DNA of 64,000 bases from Diphasiastrum complanatum (taxonomy: Eukaryota > Streptophyta > Lycopodiopsida > Lycopodiales > Lycopodiaceae): NCBI GenBank assembly GCA_029204225.1, contig CM055111.1, positions 30,595,464-30,659,463 of the forward strand, read 5' to 3'. This document shows positions 1-10,960 of this stretch, one piece after another; the stretch's first letter is position 1; the number at the start of each line of letters is the position of its first letter. The translations under genes and the position numbers were made by a program. The notes beneath the pieces are model-generated. The model searched no databases, was not told the DNA's origin, and saw only the letters and a program-made list of their open reading frames with translations.

Positions 1-180
1 ACGAAACACATTGTGATCAAGTACCACTTGATAAGGGATCTGATTGGAAAGAAGATGTTGCAGACTACCTTCATTGGAACAAAGGAGATGGTAGCTAACA
101 TTTTCACAAAGGCCTTAGACAAAGGTCTATTTCGAGAAACAGAGGAGCAGTCATGGAGTCGTCAAGCTATCATGCTTTGA
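1..180 (+). pseudogene. Copia RNase H C-terminus, cut by window edge
   Basis: Frame 1 is open from base 1 to a TGA at 178-180 (59 residues). It begins TKHI and carries the Copia RNase H tail signature ADIFTKAL in the altered form ANIFTKALDKGLF. In this family the domain degrades the RNA strand during reverse transcription. Only the last part of the domain is inside the window, so whether the element to the left is intact cannot be judged. Confidence 0.85.
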
Positions 181-474
181 GAGAGAGCTGAAGAAACAAA
201 TGTTTCTAGTGTCAAAGCCTTGCTAGCTCTCCACTCTGATTTTGACAGAAAAGACACAAGAAACGAAATTGTTTGCGAACAATTTTGCGGCACACAACAC
301 GAAATTGTTCCATGACACAAAAGCATTCTTGCTCCACGAACAGCCAAGAAGATCAGCCAAGTACCATGGAGTACAGGTATTTGATTAGATATCATGACAT
401 CAGCAGAAGTACTCTAGTTTTGTTTCATTTTTCCTCATCCTGTTACAGAGCCTGATTGATTTTTTTTGTGAATG
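181..474 (+). repeat. Copia 3' untranslated/LTR remnant
   Basis: Non-coding sequence after the RNase H stop. It aligns by eye with 45061-45300 through shared blocks such as CTGAAGAAACAAA, TTGCTAGCTCTC, GCGAACAA and a GATATCATGACATCAGC-like end, so both are the 3' part of one Copia family. The stretch TTACAGAGCCTGATTGAT near 444-463 also matches, inverted, the end of the LTR at 7968-8366. The exact LTR start was not resolved. Confidence 0.55.
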
Positions 475-991
475 TTGACAGATTCTACACTCTAGAATCT
501 GTTTACTAGTTCTTTACTTCGATTACTTCATGTTTACAGCTATAATAGCTTGGTATTTTGCCTGTCAACAGAGACTGTGGGCACTTCTTGAGATTATCTT
601 TCTTAGATCATTGCCAAAAAACCAAACAGAAAGAGATTGATCATCATTGTAGTAACAATTTTCCAGCCTGTCAGTGGGATACTTAGAATTCGAACACTCT
701 TGAACTCTTGAAATCACTTGGAATCATTCTACCATGCAAGCACACCAAGAATGCCCAAAAACAACTCTTCTTAAAATATGGTTGGGCATTACTATGGCAC
801 ATACAAGCGGAATGCTACAACAGATCATTGCAAAAGAAAAAAACTAAACTATTGCAAGACCAGAAAACTTAGGCTAGCATGCACCATTCCACATAAAAAC
901 AAGAAAACTAATTTCTACAAGCATTCAAAGACCAACCAGCTCCATCTTCTTGATTCTTGAAGTTTCCAAGAAACTCAAGAAACCAAAACAT
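475..991 (-). repeat. Leader of a gag-only (TR-GAG-like) element, minus copy
   Basis: Read on the minus strand, this lies directly after the 5' LTR at 992-1643. It matches the leader of the plus-strand gag-only element at 16950-17465, most clearly the block AAGAAGTGCCCACAGTCTCT (complement near 568-590 here, 17375-17394 there) and an ACAGATTCTA block. It is truncated near 475, where the Copia remnant begins, so no gag remains. Confidence 0.65.
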
Positions 992-1643
992 TGTTGGCTA
1001 CAAATCTCTTGGATGCTTGCAACCTACACTAATCCACCAAAACAAAAAAGAAATCTAATCCACAACTAGGAAAGCAAGAAAACTAATCCACTCTAAATCC
1101 ACAACCACACACAATATGAATGGAAGGGCATGATCATAGGGGCATCACTCAAGAGAACCATCATGATCAAGGAGCTTAGTGTAGCATCAAACTCATGGAA
1201 AATCTTCTTATTAAGCATGGAGTAGATACAATGCAAAAAGCTCCTCTACACAAAGAGGGAGTCTCTTAAATAAGCAAGAGAGCTTCTTAGGTGGCATCCT
1301 AGTGAAATTTCTACATTTCACAAATTACAAGTGGAATAATGCTCTTCACTAGTGGTCACTATCAAAAGGTGGCTCACTCTACTTTCTTTAAGAGGGGTCT
1401 ACTTGCATTTATTACATTTGCCTAGAAATACTAGTCCCTACATGGTCATTCCATCTTTCGGGGTTCACCATGAGGCTTACACAGCTCTTGCTTGTCATCC
1501 CTAACTAGCATTTCTCGGCTCTCATACTCAGCTCTCAGTATTCATTCGTCTCATCTTCTCAGAGATCTCCTCGTTCTAAGGTGAGAAGTGCTCTTGGGTA
1601 GCTCTGTTCGAGTAACTTGGGGATTCGTCAGAATCAGCCAACA
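992..1643 (-). repeat. 5' LTR of a gag-only (TR-GAG-like) element, 652 bp
   Basis: Bounded by TGTTGGCT at the left and AGCCAACA at the right, a perfect 8-bp terminal inverted repeat with TG/CA ends. It is the reverse complement of the LTRs at 16413-16949 and 19613-20141. It keeps about 95 bp in the middle that 16413-16949 lacks, and about 23 bp near its end. No target duplication was found (AACAT left, ATGAA right), as expected for one end of a truncated element. Confidence 0.8.
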
Positions 1644-2086
1644 ATGAATTCTTCTATTTTGTCTAGTTTCGCTTTTTTTTTGTCCCTTATAGAAAATCGA
1701 AGGCACCCCATAAATCAAATCTTAAGGCATTTGTCAGAGTGTCACATTTTTTGCATCTCACCCAAAACCTTAGTGTAGGACCCTAGTTGTATACTTGGAC
1801 TCATGCAAAAACTAGATGCAAAAGCTAGAATCTTGATGTAACATCTAGTAGAATGTAATATCCACTACCATGAGCAATTTTTGTCTCCACATTCTAGTAA
1901 GTGGTTCCGAAAATCAGCTTGCTCCAAGTGATTTGACCCAAAATGATGCTAGGATCACAAACATGCACTTTTTATACTTGAAAATGCTAGATTTGAGCTA
2001 GAAACACCTCCAAATCACATAGAATTTATGGCGCCCTCAAGTCCACCACTAGATTTGTAAAATACTCCAACTTAATCCCATAACCT
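1644..2086 (-). repeat. Copia leader remnant, non-coding
   Basis: Follows the primer site and LTR at 2087-2713 when read on the minus strand. No coding similarity was seen. It is cut on the left by the gag-only LTR at 992-1643, so the gag of this element is missing. Confidence 0.45.
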
Positions 2087-2098
2087 GCTCTTATACCA
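2087..2098 (-). other. Primer binding site, one base off consensus
   Basis: GCTCTTATACCA on the plus strand is the complement of TGGTATAAGAGC, one mismatch from the plant initiator-Met tRNA site TGGTATCAGAGC. It touches the LTR end at 2099, which fixes the element as minus strand. Confidence 0.75.
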
Positions 2099-2713
2099 TG
2101 TGAAAAATGCATATCCAAACATACTTGATGGATCTTAGATCATTGGCTAAGTTTGGATGCACATCTAGATTTAGCTACAAGATAGAAATCATGACTTTAC
2201 ACATGCTAGAACTTGGAAATGCATGAAGATCTGATCATAAGCACTTAGACACAAAATAGTATTTTCCCTATCCATACAACAGTAGTAGCCTAGTGTCCTT
2301 CACACATGTGGATTGAAGATCAACAACAAATCAAGATATCTTGAGAAATACACATGAGATGGACATAGAATCAAAAGAGATGAATTCTCCACATAAAAAA
2401 AAGAATACAATGATACTTTTTTTGCTATTTATAGCTACTAAAATACTAGTTTTCGAATTCTAGTAACTTCTTAAATGGTAACTTCTTAGTACTTCATCAA
2501 AAAACCTAGAAATTTTAGTCTAGATGCAATGTATAAAATCTAACCAATTAGAATGGGTCCAAATCCAACCTCATCCATTTATCTACTTGCAAAAAATAGT
2601 ACAAACACTATTTAGGCCTTTATTGACAAATATAAGTCTATCTCTAAGTTGAATTTTCATGTTGGCCTCAAAATTGCCAAAATAGATCAAGTAATCTAGT
2701 TGAATTTTTCACA
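2099..2713 (-). repeat. Copia 5' LTR, 615 bp
   Basis: Starts TGTGAAAAATGC and ends ATTTTTCACA on the plus strand, giving TG/CA ends. The adjoining primer site shows this is a 5' LTR of a minus-strand element. Shared internal blocks (AGAAATCATG, TAAGCACTTAGA, GGCCTCAAAATTGCCAAA) place it in the same family as 3644-3976. It cuts into the plus-strand Copia pol at 2714. Confidence 0.8.
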
Positions 2714-3582
2714 GCAGTTGCTAGCACTTGGCCTTCCAAAGTCCTTGTCAAAGTGTGGTAAGATTTGTTGATTTTAGCTTCATTTGTCAATCTAAGTATG
2801 CATCATCCATCCTAGAAAGATTTGGAATGAAGAATAATAAAGACATAGAGACACCTATGGAGCAACATGTAAACGCATCTATAAGTGATGATGAAGCATC
2901 TTTTGAGGACATCACACTCTATAGAGAGCTTATAGAATCTTGATTTACTTGACTATAACTAGACCTGATCTTAGTTATAGTGTAGGAAGATTAAGTCAAT
3001 TTATGCAAACTCCACTTGTTTCTAATTTGAAAATGGCCAAAAGAGTTCTTAAGTATATCTCTGCCACTAGAAATTTTGGCATAGCTTATCAAGGAACTAA
3101 CATTGGCTTAAGAGCCTTTTCAAATTCATATTTTGTAGGTGAAAAACATTTGCAACCTTTTTTTGGGATGGAGTGGTGTTTGGCTTTCCAGAAAGCAAGA
3201 TACTATTTCACTTTGTTCAACTGAATCTAAGCATAAGACATTGACTTCCACAACAAAGGAAGTATTGTGGCTCAAAAGGCTATTGGTGGAGCTTCATGTC
3301 ATGGAGGTTGAGGAGGTACAATTGATCCTTTGTGATAACCAATCAAATCAACAATTTGTAACAAATCCCACATTCGATGCTACGAGCAAACATATCGAGA
3401 TTGCTCATCATTTTGTGAGAAGGTGCAAGCAAAAGAGATCAAGCTCCAATACATGCCATCTTCAAATTGCATAGCTAATACCCTTACTAAATCTTTGTCT
3501 AAAGATTCATTTATTAAGTTAAGATCAGCTCTTGGAGTTGTAGATAGATGTACCATAGTTTTATCAAGCTAGATTTGAGGAG
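2714..3582 (+). pseudogene. Copia reverse transcriptase end and RNase H
   Basis: Three frames together give the end of a Copia pol. Recognisable segments are ICQSKYASSILERFGMKNN, FEDITLYRELIES, then TITRPDLSYSVGRLSQFMQT, the RNase H core with CDNQSNQQFVTNPTFDATSK, and the tail near 3470-3540. A stop replaces the residue after IES (2941-2943) and several frameshifts follow. The last codons run into a purine-rich AGATTTGAGGAG immediately before an LTR start at 3583. The left part of pol is lost at the LTR junction 2713/2714. Non-functional. Confidence 0.85.
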
Positions 3583-3643
3583 TGTGAAAATTGACAATTA
3601 TTAGTTTGATAAACATATAGTTTATTGTACATATTGTAATCCA
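3583..3643 (+). repeat. First 61 bp of a Copia 3' LTR
   Basis: TGTGAAAATTGACAATTATT follows the polypurine tract of the pseudogene to its left. After 61 bp it is interrupted by the LTR at 3644. Its opening resembles the LTR opening of the intact element at 55699. Confidence 0.65.
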
Positions 3644-3976
3644 TGTGAAAAACTCAGATCACAAGGATCTAATTTTTCCCTTTGACCTTTAGCTAATTTA
3701 GAGAGCACATCTAGCTTCATTACAAATGTAGAAATCATGCATCTACAACACATAGAAAATGAAAACTCAATAAGAACTTGTCATAAACACTTAGATATGA
3801 TAATTTACTATTCTTGTCCATACAACAATAGTACAACAATAGCTTAAGTTTTCAAAAATAGTAAATCCACTATTCTTAGGCCTTATTAGCTTTATGAAGT
3901 CTATCTCTAAGATGAAAGTGCATATTGGCCTCAAAATTGCCAAATAAACCCAACATAACTAATTGATATTTTCACA
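3644..3976 (-). repeat. Copia 3' LTR, shortened (333 bp)
   Basis: Runs from TGTGAAAAACTC to ATATTTTCACA. It adjoins, at 3977 on the minus strand, a polypurine AAGAGGGAG and the pol end of the pseudogene to the right, so it is that element's 3' LTR. It is about half the length of its relative at 2099-2713, consistent with internal deletion. Confidence 0.8.
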
Positions 3977-6512
3977 CTCCCTCTTCAACTAGTTTTAGCA
4001 TATATATGGATAGTACTCCAAGTTGAGTTCTATGCTTCATAAAAAAGTCCTTTCCTAATTCTTTGGTGAAGAACACTCCCTTGATGAGACATGTTGAAGC
4101 TCCACCTCCTTTGCCATGACTTGTTCTCTCAAAATAATTCGTTAGTGAAGATATTAGCCACACACTCACTTGATGAGACATGTTGAAGCTCCCCCTCCTT
4201 TTTCATGACTTACTCTCACAAAATGATAAGCCACTTCAATATGTTTGCTCCTTGCATAAAAAATAGGATTATTTGCAAAACTTTGAGCTGAAAGGTTATC
4301 ATAAAAGATGATTGGACACTTTTAAAAATATAGCAAGTCAAACTCCAATATCATCCTTTTGATCCATAACATCTCCTTGGTGCATGAAGTAAAGGCTTTG
4401 TACTCGGTTGATGATAGAGAGATTGTTGCTTGTTTCTTTGACATCCATGAGATGGCTCCATCACCTATAAAAATTGCATTTTCACTTATGGATTTCCTAT
4501 CCATTAGATCTCCTGCAAATTCCAAATTTGAAAATTCAAACAAGTTAGGAGATGATCCCCTATAAACAATGCCAAAATCTCTAGAACCCAAGATGTACTC
4601 TCTTGCCTAGCTTCCAATGCTCCACACTAGGATCATGCACGTAATCTACCAATACAATAGCTTAGATCAGGTCTTGTGATGGTTAGATATATGAGTGAAC
4701 CAACTAGCTTCCTATAGAGAGTAATGTCCTCGAAGGATATTTCATTACCTCTTATAGTGAGCTTTACATTTGATTCCATAGGTGTATCAATAGATTTTTA
4801 ATTTTCCTTATGAAGTCCTCTAAGAATAGAATTAGTATACTTTTCTTGACAATTGAAAGTAGTTTGAGAAGTCCTAATTACTTCTATTCCTAAGATGTAG
4901 TGCAAACCAAGATCATGTACATCAAATTTCTTCTTGAGTGCTATCTTCATGTCATCTACATCTTTCTTGTTTTCTCCACTCAAAATGATGTCATCCACAT
5001 AGATTAGAAGTATAGTGATAGAATTTGCGGCAAATCTATGATAAAGTAAATGACCATGTTCACTCATAATGAAATTTTGGGAAAGTAGAAAGGTGTTAAG
5101 CTTAGCATACCAACTCCTTGGTGCTTGCTTAAGCCCATACAAATTCTTTTGGAGAAAACCAACATGATTAGGCTTGCCATAAGAAATGTAGCCCTCGGGT
5201 TTGTCCATGTAAAAGTCCTCTTCAAGATCTCCATTCAAGAATGCATTAATGATACTATAATCGCCATAGATCCCAACCATAAAGAGTTGCAAGAGAGATA
5301 ATGGCCCAAATGCTTACCATCTTTGCCATAGGTGCAAAGGTCTCATCATAATCAATACCATATTCTTGAGAATATCCTTTTTTCACAAACCTTGCCTTGT
5401 ATTTGTTGATTGATCCATTTTAATTCGTCTTCACTTTGAATATCCACTTGCATCCAATTGTCTTCTTGTCCTTAGAAAGTTCCACCAATCTCCATGTGTT
5501 GTTCTTCATAAGAGCTTGATACTCAAGATCTATCGCTTGGACTCACTCCTCCTTTTGAATTGCTTCATCTACACATGCAGGTTCATCAAAAGAGGCTAGG
5601 AAAGCAAATTTTGTACCTTCAACTTGCTTACCCTTCTAATCATATGTGAGCCTTGAAGGTTTTTGTCTTTCCCTTGATGTGCTCCTTTGCTTTGACTTGA
5701 AGATGCGTCTTCACCATCACCATCCAAAATGTTCATCATTAAGATCACAAATGTTAGATCCCATAACCACATCACCATTAGAACCAACCTTTGGAATGTT
5801 TCCTTCATAAAAAATGACATCTCTTCCTATGACCACTTTCTTAGTAGAAGGAATTTAAACTTTGTAAGCCTTGCTCACCTCACTATAACCAACAAATATA
5901 CCTTTCCCTGAAGATGGATTCTCCTTTTGTCTTAGCATCAAGAGTAATGTTGATATAGCAAATGCATCCAAAAGTTTTGAGAAACTTGACATTTGGCCTT
6001 CTACCATACAATATTTCAGAAGATGTCTTACCATCCAAAACAACACTTGGCCTCCTATTCATAAATAATTGGCACACAGCAAAGCCTCACCCCAAAAAGG
6101 TTTAGGAAGATTGGCATCTAACCTCATATCTTTGGCTCCTTTACATAATATTCTATTCTTCCTCTCGACCGCTCCATTTTGTTGTGGTGTCCTTGGACTT
6201 GTGAGTTCCCTCCTAATCCCATTTGCTTCATGCTTTGAACTTGGTAAAAATGTACTCACCACCATTGTTAAGCACTTAATTTTGGTTGGTGTTGACTTGG
6301 ACTTCCCTTGCAATCTTGAACTTGACAAAGAAATCAAGAGCATCATCATTTGAGATTTTAACATCAACACCATCTTCATCAAGAGTTAGATTTCCTTGCT
6401 TATCACCTTGATCTCTCTTCTTCTGAAGCACTCACTAGAAAAATCTCTTTTGATTCCACAATAGAACATATATCTTAGATCTATCTTTCTTCTTGCCAAC
6501 AAAAGTAGAAGG
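3977..6512 (-). pseudogene. Copia gag-pol deletion derivative, close relative of the intact element
   Basis: Read right to left, this gives a gag stub with a broken zinc knuckle (about 6510-6340), the second half of integrase (TPQQNGAVERKNRIL near 6170, then the FVGYSEVSKAYKV segment), reverse transcriptase with LLIYVDDIILSG (about 5010), and RNase H ending LKLVEEGV before the LTR. The protein is very close to the 1316-residue gag-pol at 56961-60911. Protease and the first half of integrase are missing: gag residues near SNDDA pass directly into DFFVKFKIARE of integrase at about 6340. Frameshifts and stops break every domain. The 5' end is lost at about 6512. Confidence 0.88.
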
Positions 6513-6532
6513 CTCATCTTGATCTTATCCTT

Positions 6533-6799
6533 TTGTGACAAGACAGGCCACTATGCCTCGAAAAAAAGAACCAATTCAAGCAAACTAACCTCACTAATGA
6601 AAAAGAGAGTGATTCAATTGAGAGTGATAGGGAGGATTCACTTATGATGTCTAGTTTCTCTTCCTCTTCTTTCAAGAATGATGAATTGTGGTGGATTGAT
6701 AGTGGGGCTAGTTGCCATATATCTAGTTCCAAAAATTCATTTTCTAGTCTCAAGCCGTATGAGGGTACTAAAAAGTCTATCTATATTACAAATGAATGA
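6533..6799 (+). pseudogene. Copia gag zinc knuckle and protease start, plus strand
   Basis: The plus strand reads CDKTGHYASK, half of a CCHC zinc knuckle, then after a frameshift a serine-rich linker and WWIDSGASCHI, the Copia aspartic protease active site (D-S-G). It ends at a TGA after IYITNE. The same protease family occurs on the opposite strand at 6854-7888 and 25664-26503. It is a fragment of about 90 codons between two minus-strand remnants. Confidence 0.8.
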
Positions 6800-6853
6800 C
6801 ACTTAATCCATCAACACATGATCAACCTACAATATCATGAACTTTTGCACTCT

Positions 6854-7888
6854 CTAAGATTGAAGCACACTCTTGAAAAGTCCAGCAACTTCAAAATTAA
6901 GAGATCCTATAAATTTTAGGGTTCCAAAAAAGTGCATATATTGAATCACACAAATTATACTTACAAAAGTTACAAACTTGATATAGAATCTTGATTCTTG
7001 AGAAGTCTTGATCTCGGCCACTTCCAAGATTGAATCTTCATGCAATATGACATCTCTATTCACAACCACTTTTGAAATAGAGAGTGTAAAGGCACTAAAG
7101 GTCTCCTTGATGGATGAGTATCCAATCATGATCCATGAACTTGGATCATCCTTCCTCCTTGTTTCCAAGGGAATATGTGCAAAGCAACCACTACCAAGTT
7201 CACTAAGGTGATCAACCTTAGGCTTCATCTTGAATAAAACTTCATATGGTGCTATTCCTTCAAGAGCTCCAATACTCCTCAAAGCTTTGATCTTCAATGA
7301 GAATTGCTTCTCAACATATGCTTTGAATAATAGGGAATAATTATACACCATAATACTTGAAGAGAGAATATATGTGCATATTGTGTGATCATCCTCCTTT
7401 GAAAGATTGGAAATATAAGAAACATAAAGAGAGTTTGCACTCTCACTTGGATCCAATTTGTAGATGCCTTCAAATCTTGATCCGTATGCAAGGATCTCAC
7501 CATCCTTCTTGATCAGACAATTGTCAACATGGAAATTGACATCAAGGCCACTATCAAGAAGTTGGCCAACACTTAAGATGTTCTTTGTAAGCTTTGGGAC
7601 AAAAAGAACACTGTTGAGAAAGAGATTTTTGGAAGATGCAAGCTTCAAGAGAATAATCCCTACTCCTTCAATATTGCACTCATGCTCACTTGCAATGTAT
7701 ATGGTCTTCTTGACTCCATCATAAGACATAGTAGATGAAAAAGAGTGCTTGGAGCCACACATATGTGAAGATGCTCCACTATCAATATACCATGAGTCAT
7801 CCTTGTTGAATGTGGAAGAGGAGAAGCTTGATGCCATAAGAGAGCCTTCTCCATGGATAAAAGTGCACTCAGAAAATGCAAATTTCAA
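6854..7888 (-). pseudogene. Copia protease-integrase deletion derivative with an open frame (344 aa)
   Basis: One uninterrupted frame. Residues 34-44 carry WYIDSGASSHM, the retropepsin active site. About 45-170 continue the protease and the following linker (FVPKLTKNILSVGQLL). Residues near 190-205 jump to an integrase piece (FKAYVEKQFSLKIKALRS), then at about 210-245 to the integrase end (IAPYEVLFKMKPKVDHLSEL). The GAG_pre-integrase zinc region and the catalytic core with its second Asp and Glu are absent, so it cannot integrate DNA. The C-terminal 60 residues are not recognisable. The deletions keep the frame, but expression is unproven. Confidence 0.75.
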
Positions 7889-7967
7889 CTAGAAGTCTGG
7901 TGACAAACTGATAAAAGATCTCGAACGATTCGCAAAACTTGAATTATTTCTATTCGAGAATAATTTA

Positions 7968-8366
7968 TGTTGGATCAATCAGGCTCTGTAATACAATGAA
8001 ATGAGACGAGACAAAATCTAGGCAAAAATGAAAAGAAACGAAGCAAAGCAAAGTGAAGCAAAGTGAAGCAAAACTTAAACAAGCTCTGACATTGATTCAT
8101 GCTGGAAGCATAGGGCACCTTCGGCATTTTGTAAGGCAGTGTCGTCTTTTTTGCTTGTCACAAATCACATGTAAAAACACAGTGTCACTTTTTTCGTCTT
8201 TTTTGCCCATGAAAAAATTACTTGTATTTATGCAGATAGTCGCTTTTTTTGCCTATCTTATTTTACATGTAAATATGCAGACTATGCGACAACAGGAGTA
8301 AAAATACAGCATGATTGGAGGCAGATTAAAATAGAATCTAGGAGAGTAGAAGAGATAAATCCAACA
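7968..8366 (-). repeat. Copia 3' LTR, 399 bp
   Basis: Ends form a perfect 8-bp inverted repeat (TGTTGGAT and ATCCAACA). On the minus strand a polypurine AAGAGGGGG (8367-8376) lies directly before the LTR start, as expected for a 3' LTR of the pol fragment to the right. The outer end lies at 7968, next to 79 bp without any recognisable feature (7889-7967). Confidence 0.85.
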
Positions 8367-8382
8367 CCCCCTCTTAATATGG

Positions 8383-9960
8383 ATCCGTAAATGCCTTGAT
8401 CTTCAGACTAAGCAATGCACAAAACTTGTTGTGTGCATAAACATTTAATGCCTTCGTAAATATATCTGCAACCATGTCTTGCGTTCTGCAGTACATTAAG
8501 CTCACCTCCTTGTTGAGAACCTTGCCCGTGATGTAAGGATATCTGATTTCAGTGTACTTACTCCTAGAGTGAAATCTTGGGTTGGCCGATAAGGCAATAG
8601 CACTCTAATTATTACAAAATAAAATTGTAGGGCTGTAGTGATACACATTAATGTCTGATAGTAAATCTCTCAACCAAAACGCTTCTTTAATAGATTGAGA
8701 AGCAACAATGTATTCTGCTTTTGTAGAAAAAAGAGCGATAGAGGTTTGCTTATGACTATTCCATGAGATAAGACCACCATTGAAGAAGAATGTAAATCCA
8801 AATGTGGACTTACGATTGTCTACATCTCCTCCCCAGCTTGCATCAGAATATCCATTGAGCTGATGAAGATTGTGGTTGCTGACTTCTCCATAGCAGATGC
8901 ACTGGTCCATGGTAGCTCGAATATACCTCATGACTCTTATGAGAGCCTTCCAATGGGTAATGCCAGGATTAGCCATATATTGACTGAGTGAGCTTACAAC
9001 AAAAGAGATGCATGGTCTTGTACAGACCATTACGTACATAAGAGATCCAAGTATTGATCGATAAGAATACTCTCTCATTTGCTCCTCTTCTTGCTTGGTC
9101 TGGGGACATTGGTCCTTTGACAAACGCAGGCTCGGATCTATCAGTGAGTGAGCTAATTTACAATTCATTAGATTGTATCTGTTAAAAACATTGTGAAGAT
9201 ATCTTTGTGGAGTGATATAAATCAGTTGTCTAGCTCTGTCTCTGGATCTGAATGCCCAGACATAAGTGAGCTTCGTCCAGATCAGTCATGTTGAACTCTG
9301 AAAACAACATCTACTTAGAATCCTTGACCAAATTGGTATTGTAAGTGAAAAGCAACGTATCATCCACATATAAGATGATGATAATGAAGGATTGCTGCAC
9401 TAACTTGGAATAGACGTTGCACTCAGCAATGCTTGGTTGAAAATCTTGTTCAATGAGGAAGGTGTTGATTCTTTGAAACCAAGCTCTGGCAGACTCTTTC
9501 AAGCCATAAAGTGTCTTATGGAGTTTACAGACATGATTCTTCATACCTTCCAGAACGTATCATTCATACTGAATCATGTAGATGTCTTCTTGTATAACTC
9601 CATTCAGATAAGCTGTTTGCACATCAAGTTGATGTACTTCGAGGTCGACAACTGCAACATAAGATAGGAGGGTTCGGATCGACGAATGTTTGTTGACTAC
9701 TGGACTGAAAGTCTCGCTGTAGTTGACGTTGGAGATCTGAGTGAATCCTCGTTCTACTAGTCTTGCCTTCCTTTGATCAATTGCTCCATTGGCATTGTAT
9801 TTGATCTTAAAGATCCATTTGCAATCGATGATATTGCAGCCAATAGAAACTTCGACTAGTGACCATGTCTGGTTCTTGATCAGAGAGGAATATTCTTTGT
9901 CCATTGCTTCTCTCCAGAGATCAGAGTCTAGTTGGCTGAGTGCCTCTTTGACTGTCGTCT
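8383..9960 (-). pseudogene. Copia reverse transcriptase and RNase H
   Basis: Minus-strand segments in order: the RT start KNQTWSLVE and CKWIFKIKYNANG (about 9880-9780), FTQISNVNYSETFSPVV, LDVQTAYLNGVIQEDIYM, the active site ILYVDDTLLF (about 9370), then the RNase H with RPCISFVVSSLSQYM, GYSDASWGGDVDNRKSTFGF and the tail DMVADIFTKALN ending near 8383. Three frames are needed. Gag, protease and integrase are absent: the RT start is joined at about 9960 to leader sequence. The same family supplies 29740-31933 and 48780-49920. Confidence 0.88.
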
Positions 9961-10456
9961 AGCATGACTACGTCTATAGAAAACAAACAGAACATTAGTG
10001 ATTGAAATCACATTCAATCTGATTACGTAGCCAAACATTAAGCAACAAAACATCTAAAACATAATTTGTCGCAAATAATTCGTGAAGAGCTAGACTGAAT
10101 TTGATTGATAATCAGTCACGAATTAGTCGCAAAAGACAAGACTAAATATTAGTCGTGAACATCTAGAATAATAATAATTCACTAAGAACAGACTACCAGA
10201 TTGAGCAATAAGAGAGTCAGATAGAATGTAGAAAAGCATAGCAATATTGATACAAATCTAAATGCAGAACAAACAGAGCTGTTATCAGATTAAGTATAGC
10301 AAAATATACAGGTCAATAATGCTATTGAGCACAAGACAATAGCAGACAAAATTGCGTGCTCTACAAAGCTAATCCAATCTATGAAAGGAATAAACCTATT
10401 ATTGACAATACAAAGAATTGATGCACAAAAGCATCTACTTCATCTATCTCTGATAA
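9961..10456 (-). repeat. Copia leader, non-coding
   Basis: Lies between a primer-site-like sequence at 10457 and the RT fragment, on the minus strand. No coding similarity was seen. It shows that everything from gag to integrase was deleted from this element. Confidence 0.5.
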
Positions 10457-10469
10457 GCTTCTGATACTA
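10457..10469 (-). other. Degenerate primer binding site
   Basis: GCTTCTGATACTA is the complement of TAGTATCAGAAGC, close to the plant initiator-Met tRNA site in its TGGTATCAGAAGC form. Just to the right the sequence TTTTCACACAC could be an LTR end, but no LTR boundary could be confirmed. Confidence 0.5.
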
Positions 10470-10514
10470 TTATTTTCACACACTTAATGGATATGAAGAT
10501 GGTATCCAACATAT

Positions 10515-10721
10515 ATGCATAATTTTGCAAGTGTGCAGATGAAGAAAGTACAAAGTGGATGTGTCGTCTGTAGGAGATTGTGGGTGGCTGCTGTCGTTGT
10601 CAAATTTGTTAGCACAGTTGCATGGGATGAGCGTGAGAAGGCCGCGACATCAACCTTTGCTGAAATGAATGTTGGTGAAGATGCAAAAAATGCGACACTC
10701 TACAAATGCCTTAAAATTTGA
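10515..10721 (+). other. Unrecognised 68-codon ORF in a less AT-rich patch
   Basis: An ATG-to-TGA frame of 68 residues (ends ATLYKCLKI) in a patch visibly richer in G and C than the flanks. No domain, signal peptide or membrane segment is recognisable. It could be a fragment of a host exon or chance. The rest of 10470-10960 holds nothing else recognisable. Confidence 0.2.
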
Positions 10722-10960
10722 TTTACAGGGTGCCTTCGCTTTTCTGTAAATAGACTCCAAGCAAGAGGAGGATCATCATGATATCAATTGGAGGAGAAGC
10801 CATTTCTAGTGCCATCAATTCTAGAGTGTAATAGAATGATGTAGAACCACAAGTTGGAGTGCATTCATTGATTCATTCTTGATACAACAAAATTCTGATC
10901 ATGCATTAGAGGCTACTCAATTTAGAAAATTTACATAAAAACTAATTTTTTATTCGACGA

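Noticed and set aside
2094-2718. Solo-LTR interpretation of 2099-2713
   Set aside because: Flanks TACCA and GCAGT do not match, and a primer site adjoins the left end, so it is a 5' LTR of a truncated element.
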